From assembly GCA_034421515.1 (NCBI GenBank), contig DAOUKH010000044.1, positions 1 to 21,367 of the forward strand: 21,367 nucleotides of DNA. Reading direction: 5' to 3'. Shown piece after piece: positions 1-6,944 of the stretch (position 1 is its first letter; each line of letters opens with the position of its first letter). The position numbers and the translations under genes are program-made. This stretch comes from DAOUKH01 sp034421515 (GTDB lineage: Bacteria; Chloroflexota; Dehalococcoidia; SHYB01). The notes beneath the pieces were generated by a model that was given only the letters and a program-made list of their open reading frames with translations, searched no databases and was not told where the DNA came from.

Positions 1-232
1 AGCCCAGGGCGTTGCTGCCGGTGGTAAAGGCCTGGGCCACCGTCCGGTCGCTGCCCAGCCGGGCGTTCTCGGTGGCCACGGTCTCGCCGGCGTTGCTCAC
101 CAGGGAGACCGGCGTCTGGACCTGGGCCGAGGCGGTCGGCGCGTCGCCCATGACGAGCACCGCCAGGGCCGTCAGCATGGCGGCCAGGAGCAGGAGGGGG
201 GAGCGTTGGAGGAGGGTGGAGGCCCGCGTCAT
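1..232 (-). CDS. Secreted protein, N-terminal fragment (runs off the left edge)
   Basis: An open frame of 77 codons reads leftward from an ATG at 232 and has no stop before the window ends, so only the N-terminus is present. A GGAGG seven bases upstream supports this start. Residues 1-37 form a clear Sec signal peptide: a basic start (MTRAS...QR), a hydrophobic core (about 13-28) and an A-x-A type end (TASA). The mature part begins with a segment containing 'SLVSNAGETVA' and 'VAQAFTTGSNALG', a beginning I associate with large Chloroflexota surface proteins built of Ig/fibronectin-like domains; that resemblance is from memory. An ATG at 355 lies in the same frame, 41 codons upstream, with its own AGGAGG, and reads through the G13/C13 tract into this gene. 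The signal peptide favours the start at 232. Function unknown; export is well supported. Confidence 0.7.
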   Translation of the reverse strand, partial: MTRASTLLQRSPLLLLAAMLTALAVLVMGDAPTASAQVQTPVSLVSNAGETVATENARLGSDRTVAQAFTTGSNALG

Positions 233-555
233 CGTGGGCCTCCGGGGTTGTTCAGAGGCTGAAAGTCGGGGGGGGGGGGGCTTCAAGATTGAAACGGGCG
301 TGACCACCCCAATCAGGCGGCGCACCCGGCTGCCGTTGTTTCCTGTGTCGGACATGGCTATCGTGCCTCCTATCGCCAACGGTCTGCTTCATCGGTCGGG
401 ATGAACCCGCCAATCCCGGCGGCGGAGCGATCGCTTCCATCTCTCCCCTGGGTTCAGGCGGCGGTCAGCGCCGTCCCCTCGTAACGGGGACGCACAGAGC
501 CAACAGAAACTATACCTGACGGTCTATCGCCTCCACGTGGATTGTACCCCTTCTT
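233..555. other. Intergenic stretch with an alternative upstream start for the secreted protein
   Basis: This stretch lies between the secreted-protein start and the winged-helix remnant. On the minus strand an ATG at 355, preceded by AGGAGG, opens a frame (MSDTGNNGS...) that crosses the homopolymer at 268-280 as four prolines and continues in frame into the ATG at 232. Another frame crossing the tract ends shortly after it as PPPPTFSL-stop. No convincing promoter was recognised. The rest of the stretch shows nothing I can assign. Confidence 0.45.
268..280. repeat. Run of 13 G (C13 on the coding strand), possible slippage tract
   Basis: Thirteen consecutive G lie 36 bases upstream of the ATG at 232. 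On the minus strand this is C13 inside the frame opened by the upstream ATG at 355. With 13 residues that frame joins the secreted protein; gain or loss of one base would break it. Runs of this length are classic slippage sites, but they are also error-prone in sequencing and assembly. Confidence 0.8.
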
Positions 556-804
556 TTGTGGCAAATGTTGTGGACAATGGGGTATGAGTACGCCGTGCTG
601 TACGAGCTTACGGTCCACGCCCCCCGGACGCTGACCCACGCCGTGCTGCTCCAGCGGGTCTGGGGCCCTGAGAAGGTCGGCGAGCCCTGGCTGGTGCGGG
701 ACATGGTGAGGAGGCTCCGCGGCAAGCTGGGCGACGATGCCGACAACCCCAAGTACATCTTCACCGAACCCCGCGTCGGCTACCGGATGCGCAAGGGGGG
801 AGTT
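556..804 (+). pseudogene. Solitary OmpR/PhoB-type winged-helix domain, probable remnant of a response regulator
   Basis: The frame encodes about 75 residues that match the C-terminal DNA-binding domain of OmpR/PhoB response regulators: 'EYAVLYEL', 'RTLTHAVLLQRVWG', 'LVRDMVRRLRGKLGDD' (recognition helix) and the wing hairpin 'YIFTEPRVGYRM'. The receiver domain is absent. Upstream the frame soon meets a TGA at 517, with no phospho-acceptor region in between, and the usual 'LT.tEY' entry strand is degenerate. The 3' end has no proper stop: the frame runs through G-rich sequence and a hairpin repeat into the antisense of a tRNA, ending at 1017. The only starts are TTG 556 and ATG 565 or 577, none with a good ribosome site. 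I read it as a decayed fragment. A free-standing DNA-binding protein is the alternative, since lone winged-helix ORFs do occur in such genomes. Confidence 0.6.
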
Positions 805-827
805 GGGGGGAGAGGTCGCAGACTGAA

Positions 828-858
828 GAGGGGTGAGGGAAGTTATCCCTCACCCCTC
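828..858. repeat. 13-bp perfect inverted repeat, 5-nt loop
   Basis: GAGGGGTGAGGGA at 828-840 is exactly complementary to 846-858, with loop AGTTA. No T-run follows on either strand, so it does not look like an intrinsic terminator. Purine-rich and pyrimidine-rich arms of similar composition recur in the repeat island at 13671-13689 and 13792-13810, suggesting a dispersed REP-like family. The next bases hold 'GGCTCGCCCTACA' (about 894-906), which resembles the 'GGTTGCCCCTACA' ending of the hairpin at 13845-13865. Confidence 0.75.
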
Positions 859-935
859 CCTGGCAGGCTTCTCGTCCGACGGGACGGGAATCAGGCTCGC
901 CCTACAAGGCAAGCGCGAACCGAATCTGAAAGGTT

Positions 936-950
936 CTTGATTTTATCAAG
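936..950 (-). terminator. Small hairpin just after the tRNA, possible terminator
   Basis: A perfect 6-bp stem (CTTGAT/ATCAAG) with a 3-nt loop begins two bases beyond the encoded CCA end of the tRNA. Only a short, interrupted pyrimidine stretch (AACCTTTC) follows on the minus strand. It may therefore be a weak terminator or a processing signal. The call rests on position and symmetry. Confidence 0.3.
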
Positions 951-952
951 TC

Positions 953-1028
953 TGGTGGAGATAGGGGGATTCGAACCCCCGGCCTCCGCATTGCGAACGC
1001 GGCGCTCTCCCAACTGAGCTATATCCCC
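953..1028 (-). tRNA. tRNA-Ala, anticodon CGC, CCA encoded
   Basis: Read on the minus strand, the 76 bases fold into a full cloverleaf. The acceptor stem GGGGATA/TATCTCC includes the G3:U70 pair that is the identity element of alanine tRNA. The D arm is GCTC/GAGC. The anticodon stem CCGCG/TGCGG encloses loop TTCGCAA, giving anticodon CGC (reads GCG). The T arm GGGGG-TTCGAAT-CCCCC is intact, and the 3' end is A plus an encoded CCA. There is no intron and no sign that a mobile element is integrated into it. The familiar 'GGFEPPASALRTRRSPN' peptide on the opposite strand is the antisense of this tRNA and not a protein. Confidence 0.97.
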
Positions 1029-1032
1029 GGGT

Positions 1033-1061
1033 GCGCCCGAAACGGGCGCTCCAGAAGTATA
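1033..1061 (-). promoter_or_regulatory. tRNA-Ala leader: hairpin plus a -10-like box
   Basis: Directly upstream of the tRNA 5' end, 1033-1049 forms a perfect 7-bp hairpin (GCGCCCG, loop of three, CGGGCGC). A TATACT at 1061-1056 on the minus strand resembles a sigma-70 -10 box and would start transcription about where the hairpin begins. No good -35 is visible at the right distance. The hairpin may mark the precursor leader removed by RNase P. Confidence 0.4.
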
Positions 1062-1192
1062 GCAAATCGCACTCAGGTGGCATTGACAGAGACACCGCCC
1101 TCACAGATGGTGTGAAGGCGACGCGTCCCCGGAGCTCCGACGGCCCCCGGCGACCTGCGCCACCACTCCCTTCGGTAGGACGGCGCCTTCGC

Positions 1193-3142
1193 ATGACGAT
1201 TCTCCGCTGGATAGCCTTCATTCTCGTGGGCGTCCTCCTCGTGGGAGCCCTCTTCTTGGCGCTGACCTACGTCAGGCTCAACGGCGGCCTCCTCAACCCG
1301 GGCTACTACCCGGAACTCCTGAAGAAGGCCGACGTCTACCGCTTCGCCACCGTCGACGTCCTTTCCTCGGCCCTCGACGAAACACGCGCCCTGTCCCCGG
1401 ACGAATTCGGCGCTGACTTCCGCACCAACCCGCTGGCCGCTTCCGGCCTCACCACGCCGCAACTCACCGGCGCCGTGGGCCGGGCCCTCTCCCCAGAGGA
1501 GCTCGAGGCGCTCGTCGCCCCCTTGGTGCTGCAGGTCGGCGAGTACGTGGCCGGACAGCGCGACGCGCTCGCGCTGCGGGTCGACGCGGCCCCACACATC
1601 AGGGCCCTGGTGGACGAGCTCGAAGTGCTCATGCGGGACTCCGGGGCCTACGACGGCCTGCTCGAGAAAGAGGTCTATCCCAGGATCCGCGAAGCGGTAC
1701 ACGAGGCGAGGGCCGACGCCGGGGAGCCGTCGGGGTGGATGCTCCTCATCTTCGGCACTGGCGACAAGGCCGAGGAGCGGATCGTCCGGGCGATCCAGAC
1801 CGCCGTGACCCCGGACTGGTCGGCGGCCCAAGTCGAACGAGGTCTCGACCAAGTGACGCCCTACCTGCTTGGAGAGTCGAACAGCTTCGAGGTACGCGTC
1901 ACCTTCACCGATCTTCTGGAGTCGGCGGCCTCGGAGGTGGCGGCCATTCTGCGCGAGGCCGACGCGCATGACGTCGCCTTCACCGGCGTCGTCGAACCCG
2001 AGTTGGAGAAGCGTCTGCCGGACACGGTCGGCCTCTCTCATGGCCTAGAGGTCTCGCGGCAAGAGATCGCCGACGCCCTGCGCCGAGGCGTGTCGCCCGC
2101 GAACGCCCAGCAGCAGGTCGAGCCCGTCATCAATGAAGTCAGCGACTACCTAACGGGGCGGTCGGATGGCTTTTCGACCCGGCTCTACTTGGCGCAAAGC
2201 AAGCGGGAAGCGGCAACCGCCTTGACCAACTTGGCCGTCGGCAAGCTGGACGAAGCGCTACGGAGCCTGCCCACCTGCGCCGCCGAAGCGGACGCGCAGG
2301 CCGCGAGAAGCGCTCTGGTGCAAACACTCCCGCCTTGTCTCCCTTCGAACTTGACCGCGAGCGAAATCGCGCTTCAAGAGAGGCCAGGCATTGCCGTCGC
2401 GGTGGAACGCATCGCGCTGGGGCCCGTGCCCGATACGATTTCCTTTACCGAGGAAGACCTCCGCTCGGCGGTGGAACGGAGCGGCGGCGAATCGGCGCTC
2501 GCATCCTTCGACGACCTGCGCGGGATTCTCGACGAGGACTGGACGTACAGCCAGGACGACCTGCGCGGTGACCTCTCCGGCGACGACGTCATCGACGAAG
2601 CGCGGGCCTTCCTCGCCGACGGCTACGCGTACCCCAAAGACGACCCGGACGATTTCGGAGAAGCCCTCGACGAAGCTCGCCAATCGCTCGGCGACTTCAT
2701 GCGGTTCGGCTGGGCGGCCTATATCATCGCCCCGCTTCTGCTCGTCATCCTCGGCGCCCTCGGCGGGGGCCGCTGGTCGGGCCGAGTCGGATGGGCGGCA
2801 TTCGTTCTCTGCATCGCGGCCGTCCTCGTCTGCATCCTCTCGTGGCCGGTCTATGGCGCGCTCGCCGACCCGGCCTTCGAGGAGGCGCGCGCCGAAATCA
2901 TGGAAGAGGCTACGGGGGACTTCGCCGGAACGTCCGGTCTCGTCGGAAACAAGGTCGTCGACCTCGCGGAGACCGCCGGTAACGACTTTGCCTCGGGCGT
3001 CAGGTGGTACAGCCTGTTCGCGGCGATTGGAGCCTTTGGTGCTTTCCTGACGGCCCTCTTCTGGCCCCGGATCGTGGCCGCGGTCCGAGGCCCTCAGAAG
3101 CAGCGTTCCGAGCCGCGCGACCCGCCGGCCATCGAGGGCTAG
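1193..3142 (+). CDS. Large membrane-anchored protein with three internal repeats, function unknown
   Basis: The protein has 649 residues from the ATG at 1193; the open frame extends further upstream, but the hydrophobic anchor begins at this methionine. Residues about 4-27 are a membrane helix. About 470 residues of probable extracytoplasmic, acidic sequence follow, then three more membrane helices (about 503-525, 531-553 and 604-625) and a basic cytoplasmic tail. Three repeats of about 100 residues are visible, each opening with a variant of 'ALSPEELEALVAPLV..V..YV.G..DAL.LRV' near 97, 203 and 300 (compare 'VTPDWSAAQVERGLDQVTPYLLGESNSF' and 'VSPANAQQQVEPVINEVSDYLTGRSDGF', each shown only as its key pattern). 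Two cysteines (362 and 382) could form a disulfide. I do not recognise an enzyme. It converges with the SDR gene 25 bp downstream. A role as envelope scaffold or sensor is only a guess. Confidence 0.8.
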   Translation: MTILRWIAFILVGVLLVGALFLALTYVRLNGGLLNPGYYPELLKKADVYRFATVDVLSSALDETRALSPDEFGADFRTNPLAASGLTTPQLTGAVGRALSPEELEALVAPLVLQVGEYVAGQRDALALRVDAAPHIRALVDELEVLMRDSGAYDGLLEKEVYPRIREAVHEARADAGEPSGWMLLIFGTGDKAEERIVRAIQTAVTPDWSAAQVERGLDQVTPYLLGESNSFEVRVTFTDLLESAASEVAAILREADAHDVAFTGVVEPELEKRLPDTVGLSHGLEVSRQEIADALRRGVSPANAQQQVEPVINEVSDYLTGRSDGFSTRLYLAQSKREAATALTNLAVGKLDEALRSLPTCAAEADAQAARSALVQTLPPCLPSNLTASEIALQERPGIAVAVERIALGPVPDTISFTEEDLRSAVERSGGESALASFDDLRGILDEDWTYSQDDLRGDLSGDDVIDEARAFLADGYAYPKDDPDDFGEALDEARQSLGDFMRFGWAAYIIAPLLLVILGALGGGRWSGRVGWAAFVLCIAAVLVCILSWPVYGALADPAFEEARAEIMEEATGDFAGTSGLVGNKVVDLAETAGNDFASGVRWYSLFAAIGAFGAFLTALFWPRIVAAVRGPQKQRSEPRDPPAIEG

Positions 3143-3167
3143 CCGGCGCCGTGGGCGTCCCCAGCGG

Positions 3168-3983
3168 CTACCACATCACCATGCCGCCGCAGACGTTGAT
3201 CGACTGCCCGTTGATGTAGGCCCCCTTTGGGGTGCACAGGAAGGAGATCACGTCGGCGACCTCGTCGTCGCTGGCGGCGCGCTTCAGCGGGACCGCGTTC
3301 TGCAGGCGGTCCCACCGCTCGTCCCTCGGATAGCCCAGATCGTCCATGCGCGAGGTGTCGGTCACGCCGGGGCAGATGGCGTTGCAGCTGATCTGGTGAG
3401 GGCCGAGCCACTGGGCGAGCACCTGGGTAAAGCCCTGCAGTCCGAAGTTCGCGGAGGCGTAGGCCGCCGTCACCGCCGACCCGCGCTTGCCGCCCACCGA
3501 CGAGATGTTGACGATGCGCCCGCCCTCGCCCTGCTCAATGAGGTGCTTGGCCACCGCCTTGGAAAGGAGGAACGCGCCCACGAGCTTGATGTCGAGCACC
3601 CTGCGGAAGATCTCTTCGGAGAGCTGATCGGGTGTCACCCGGTCCTCGCCGCGGCGGAAGGCGGCGTTGTTGATCAGGATGTCGACGCGGCCGAACTCCG
3701 CCACCGTCGCCGCGACCATGCGGTCCACGTCCTCCGCCTTGGTCACGTCGCCGACGAGCGGCAGCGCGCGGCGTCCCTGCTCCCGCACCTGCTCCGCCGT
3801 GCTCTCGATGTCGCGCCAGCCCGCCGCTTGCTCATCGGGCGGGTAGGTCTCCGGAGCCCGCCCCGTCCCTGTGGGGACGATGTCGCAGCCGAGCTTCGCC
3901 AGCGAGACGGCGCAGGCCCGCCCGATGCCGCGCAGCCGCCCCGCGCCGGTGATGATCGCTACCTTGCCGTCGAGTTCTCCCAC
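3168..3983 (-). CDS. Short-chain dehydrogenase/reductase with altered catalytic tetrad
   Basis: The 271-residue classical SDR starts at a GTG (3983) preceded by GGGAGG seven bases away; an upstream in-frame extension to 4079 has no ribosome site. The Rossmann cofactor motif is TGAGRLRGIG (12-21, slightly lengthened), the structural NNA motif is at 105-107 and the active-site serine is S162 in NISS. Tyr175 is present. At the normal lysine position (Y-x-x-x-K, 179) the codon is AAC (Asn), and at the position of the tetrad Asn (133, in 'DIKLVGAF' where 'DINL.G.F' is usual) it is AAG (Lys). Asn and Lys are thus exchanged. The C-terminal 'YINGQSINVCGGM' is typical of FabG-like members. NAD(P)-dependent oxidoreduction of a hydroxyacyl or similar substrate is the family expectation; with the missing Lys, activity is uncertain. 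The gene is divergent from the crotonase block. Confidence 0.9.
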   Translation of the reverse strand: MGELDGKVAIITGAGRLRGIGRACAVSLAKLGCDIVPTGTGRAPETYPPDEQAAGWRDIESTAEQVREQGRRALPLVGDVTKAEDVDRMVAATVAEFGRVDILINNAAFRRGEDRVTPDQLSEEIFRRVLDIKLVGAFLLSKAVAKHLIEQGEGGRIVNISSVGGKRGSAVTAAYASANFGLQGFTQVLAQWLGPHQISCNAICPGVTDTSRMDDLGYPRDERWDRLQNAVPLKRAASDDEVADVISFLCTPKGAYINGQSINVCGGMVMW

Positions 3984-4064
3984 GTTCCGGCCTCCCTGCG
4001 TCTCTCGATGATTCGGGCCGGCGGCATTGTCGCAACCGCCCGTCCGTCCGTCTAGCGCCGCCGC

Positions 4065-4093
4065 TTCGCCTTGGGGCATCCGTCCTCTACAAT
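4065..4093 (+). promoter_or_regulatory. Probable promoter of the crotonase pair
   Basis: TACAAT at 4088-4093 is a good -10 box. TTCGCC at 4065-4070, 17 bases upstream, is a weak -35. Transcription would begin about 20 bases before the GGGAGGA ribosome site of the first crotonase. Confidence 0.5.
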
Positions 4094-4120
4094 TGCCCCC
4101 GCCTACCGCCGGGAGGAAGC

Positions 4121-4918
4121 ATGGACGAAACGAAAGTCCTCTACGAGAGCCGCGATCACGTCGCCCGGATCACCCTGAACCGGCCCGCCGTCCTCAACGC
4201 CTTCGACGAAGAAATGGCGGTGCAGCTCGACGACGCCGTCGAGCGCGCCCGCGACGACGACGAGGTCTGGGCCGTCGTGCTCACCGGCGCGGGGCGGAGT
4301 TTCTGCGCCGGCCAGGACCTGCGCTTCTCCGAGAGCAAGCCGCCCGAGGAGCGGGCCTCGGCGACGGCCGCGATCACGCGCCGGGGACACCTAGGCTGGA
4401 GCGCCTACAACCTCTACCTGCTCGACAAGCCCCTCATCGGCGCGCTGCGCGGCAACGCCGTCGGCGGCGGTCTCGGCCTCGCCCTCGCCTGCGACGTCCG
4501 CATTGCGGCGCACGACGCCCGCTTCGCCGCCATCTTCGCCAAGCGCGGCTACTCCGTCGACTCCGGCGTCAGCCTCCTCCTCCCCCTCGTCGTCGGCTAT
4601 CCGCGGGCCGCCGAGATGACCTTTACCTCCCGCTTCGTCGACGCCGCGGAAGCCCTTGAAATTGGCTTGGTGAACCGCGTCGTCCCTTCGGACGAGCTCG
4701 AAGAGGCCGTTGACGATCTCGCCGCCGAGATGGCCCAGCAGGCCCCGGTCGCGGCACGGCTCTCCAAGCGCGCCCTGCGCCGCACGATGGACCGCGAGGC
4801 GCTCGCCGCCCACGAGCTCGAGCTCTACGAGGTCGCGGTCAACCTCAAGACCCAGGACATGGAGGAGGGCCGCCGCGCCTTCCTCGAAAAACGTGCCCCC
4901 GACTGGAAGGGCATATGA
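4121..4918 (+). CDS. Enoyl-CoA hydratase/isomerase (crotonase) family protein, first of a tandem pair
   Basis: This 265-residue crotonase starts at an ATG preceded by GGGAGGA. The oxyanion-hole segments are AGRSFCAGQDL (57-67) and GNAVGGGLGLALACD (111-125). The hydratase glutamate of the second segment (GGGxE) is Gly119 here. The second hydratase glutamate, in the 'PE' motif, is also missing: the segment reads FAKRGYSVDSGVSLLLP, with Asp147 where PaaG-type isomerases carry their catalytic aspartate. By family logic this points to a Delta3,Delta2-enoyl-CoA or PaaG-like isomerase rather than a true hydratase. 'EIGLVNRVVP' near 180 is standard. It overlaps the next gene by four bases (ATGA), so the two are co-translated. 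The two proteins are clear paralogues, sharing 'HLGW.AYNL...DKP', which implies a tandem duplication. Confidence 0.92.
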   Translation: MDETKVLYESRDHVARITLNRPAVLNAFDEEMAVQLDDAVERARDDDEVWAVVLTGAGRSFCAGQDLRFSESKPPEERASATAAITRRGHLGWSAYNLYLLDKPLIGALRGNAVGGGLGLALACDVRIAAHDARFAAIFAKRGYSVDSGVSLLLPLVVGYPRAAEMTFTSRFVDAAEALEIGLVNRVVPSDELEEAVDDLAAEMAQQAPVAARLSKRALRRTMDREALAAHELELYEVAVNLKTQDMEEGRRAFLEKRAPDWKGI

Positions 4919-5721
4919 CGTCTGAAGACGGCGGGCCGCCCGTCCTCTACCGCGTCGCCGATGGTGTCGCCACCATCACCTTGAACCGGCCCCGGCGGCT
5001 CAACGCCGTCGACCGCGACACCGCCCTCCTCTTCGACCGCATCTGCCGCGAGGCCGCCGCCCCCGAGGCGCATGTCGTCGTGCTCGCCGGTGCGGGCTCG
5101 AGCTTCTGCGCGGGCGCCGACCTGCACGCCACCTCCGGCATCGCCGCCAACAACAACAACACGCCCGCGGCCAACCTGAGGCGCTCCGGCCACCTCGGCT
5201 GGTGTGCCTACAACCTCTTTCAAGTCGACAAGCCCACCATTGCCGCGGTCCAGGGGAACGCCGTCGGCGGCGGACTCGGCCTCGCCCTCGCCTGCGACAT
5301 CCGCATCGCCGCCGAAGACGCCCGCTTTTCGGCCATGTTCGCCAAGCGCGCCCTGACCCCCGACTCCGGCGTCAGTCTGCTCCTTCCCTCCGCCGTCCGC
5401 TACCCCAAGGCCGCCGAGATGCTGCTCACCTCGCGCTTCGTCCACGCCCGCGAGGCGCTGAAGATCGGCCTGGTGAACCGCGTCGTCCCCAACGACGACC
5501 TGGAGGGAGCCGCCTACGACATGGCCCGGCTTATCACCGAGTCCGCCCCCGTCGCCGTGCGCCTGAGCAAGCGCGCCCTGCGCCGGCCCCTCGACCGCGA
5601 AGCCGCCGCTGCGTTCGAGTACGAGTCCTACGGCGGCCTCGTCACCGCCAAGACCGAAGACCGCGCCGAGGGCCGCCACGCCTTCCTCGACAAACGTCCG
5701 CCCCGTTGGACCGGCCGCTGA
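4915..5721 (+). CDS. Enoyl-CoA hydratase/isomerase family protein, second of the tandem pair
   Basis: This 268-residue paralogue of the preceding crotonase has its ATG inside the previous stop (ATGA). It has the same architecture: GSSFCAGADL (61-70), GNAVGGGLGLALACD (114-128, with Gly122 in place of the hydratase Glu) and FAKRALTPDSGVSLLLP with Asp150 as the likely catalytic acid. A short insertion with four consecutive Asn (79-82) precedes the shared HLGWCAYNL segment. The lack of both hydratase glutamates in both copies suggests isomerase-type or other crotonase chemistry on an acyl-CoA. The two may form a mixed trimer or hexamer or act on successive intermediates. The downstream decarboxylase starts 76 bp later and appears to have its own -10 box. 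Confidence 0.92.
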   Translation: MTSEDGGPPVLYRVADGVATITLNRPRRLNAVDRDTALLFDRICREAAAPEAHVVVLAGAGSSFCAGADLHATSGIAANNNNTPAANLRRSGHLGWCAYNLFQVDKPTIAAVQGNAVGGGLGLALACDIRIAAEDARFSAMFAKRALTPDSGVSLLLPSAVRYPKAAEMLLTSRFVHAREALKIGLVNRVVPNDDLEGAAYDMARLITESAPVAVRLSKRALRRPLDREAAAAFEYESYGGLVTAKTEDRAEGRHAFLDKRPPRWTGR

Positions 5722-5760
5722 CGGCGCCATCCGGCTGAAGACCCAAGCCGCGGGGGCGGG

Positions 5761-5766
5761 TACAAT
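5761..5766 (+). promoter_or_regulatory. -10 box before the PLP decarboxylase
   Basis: TACAAT lies 32 bases before the ATG at 5798; no good -35 is evident. If it is used, transcription starts near 5773, downstream of the ATG at 5765 that the box overlaps. This supports 5798 as the translation start. Confidence 0.4.
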
Positions 5767-5797
5767 GGAGGCAACTCCAAGCCGGGGGCTCCCCTCC

Positions 5798-6919
5798 ATG
5801 CACGAGCCGCGACCGGAGATCAAGGCCCGCCTCGACGCGCTTTGGAACGACTTCGAAGAGCTTGCCCCGCGCTCGGTCGGCTATCCCTGCAACCTCGACT
5901 TCGACTATGCGGCGCTGCTGCCCATCATGCGGTTTGCCGCCAACAACGTCGGCGACCCCTTCCACGAGAGCAACTTCCAGAGCAATACTCACGCCATCGA
6001 GCGTGAGGTCGTCGCCCAGTTCGCCGACTTGATGAATCTCGGCCCCGAGGAAATGTGGGGCTACGTCACCACCGGCGGCACCGAGGGCAACATGTACGGC
6101 CTCTACCTGGCGCGCGAGCTCTTCCCCGACGGCGTGGTCTACTTCTCGCAGGACACGCACTACAGCGTGCTCAAGATTCTGCGCGTGCTGAACATGCGCC
6201 AAATCATGATTCGGAGCCAGGACAACGGGGAAATCGACTACGAGGACCTCTACGAGACGATCCGTATCTACCGCGACGCGCCGGTCATTTTCATGGCGAA
6301 CATCGGCACCACGGTCAGGGGCGCCGTCGACGACCTCGACAAGGTGCGCGGCATCCTGAAGGACCTGGCGATCACGAAGTCCTACATCCACGCCGACGCC
6401 GCCCTCAGCGGCATGATCCTCCCCTTCGTCGACGATCCGCAGCCCTACGGCTTCGACGCCGGCGCCGACAGCGTCGCCATCAGCGGGCACAAACTCATCG
6501 GCTCCCCCATACCCTGCGGCGTCGTGCTGACCAAGCAGAGCTACGTGGCGCGCATCGCCCGGGGCGTCGAGTACGTGGGCGTCCTCGACACCACCCTGCC
6601 GGGCTCGCGCAACGCGTTGACGCCGCTCATCCTCTGGTACGCCTTCCAGCGCCACGGCCTGGAGGGCTTCAAGAGCATCGTGACCGAGATGCTCGCCGTC
6701 GCGCAGTACGCGGTCGACCGCTTCAACGGCCGGGGCGTTCCCGCATGGCGGCACAAGAACTCGGTGACGGTCGTCTTCCCCAGGCCGCCGAAGCAAATCG
6801 AGCACAAGTGGCAGATGGCCGCCGAAGGCGACGTCGCCCACATCATCACCATGCCCCACGTGACGCGCGCCACCGTCGACGCCATCGTCGACGACTGCGT
6901 CAAAGCGCGGGCCGCCTGA
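5798..6919 (+). CDS. hdc: PLP-dependent decarboxylase of the histidine decarboxylase type
   Basis: At 373 residues this is close to the roughly 378 of Gram-negative PLP histidine decarboxylases, which it resembles along its whole length (comparison from memory). Landmarks are 'GYPCNLDFDY' near the N-terminus, 'WGYVTTGGTEGNMYGLYLAR' (phosphate-binding), 'DTHYSVLKI' (the His that stacks on PLP), 'NIGTTVRGAVDD', 'HADAALSGMILPFVDDPQP' (the Asp that contacts the PLP nitrogen), 'SGHKLIGSPIPCGVV' (Schiff-base Lys) and 'SRN'. Family reaction: L-histidine to histamine plus CO2; the plant serine decarboxylases belong to the same branch, so the substrate is not certain. I chose the ATG at 5798 because the family N-terminus aligns there and the ATG at 5765 overlaps the -10 box. 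A double-ACT protein follows after 25 bp and could regulate it. The enzyme is cytoplasmic. Confidence 0.88.
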   Translation: MHEPRPEIKARLDALWNDFEELAPRSVGYPCNLDFDYAALLPIMRFAANNVGDPFHESNFQSNTHAIEREVVAQFADLMNLGPEEMWGYVTTGGTEGNMYGLYLARELFPDGVVYFSQDTHYSVLKILRVLNMRQIMIRSQDNGEIDYEDLYETIRIYRDAPVIFMANIGTTVRGAVDDLDKVRGILKDLAITKSYIHADAALSGMILPFVDDPQPYGFDAGADSVAISGHKLIGSPIPCGVVLTKQSYVARIARGVEYVGVLDTTLPGSRNALTPLILWYAFQRHGLEGFKSIVTEMLAVAQYAVDRFNGRGVPAWRHKNSVTVVFPRPPKQIEHKWQMAAEGDVAHIITMPHVTRATVDAIVDDCVKARAA

Positions 6920-6944
6920 CCCGGATGGGCCTGAGGAGACGCCG

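Noticed and set aside
12..404. Plus-strand 130-aa frame at the left end
   Set aside because: It is antisense to the signal-peptide gene, has low-complexity Arg/Gly sequence and no recognisable domain.
805..1017. Coding continuation of the winged-helix frame
   Set aside because: It runs through a hairpin repeat and the antisense of tRNA-Ala; the final GGFEPPASALRTRRSPN peptide is a well-known tRNA artefact.
953..1061. tRNA used as an integration site
   Set aside because: No integrase, no repeated tRNA 3' end and no foreign-looking gene block is seen on either side.
1031..1192. N-terminal extension of the membrane protein
   Set aside because: It precedes the hydrophobic anchor, overlaps the tRNA promoter region and has no membrane-protein character.
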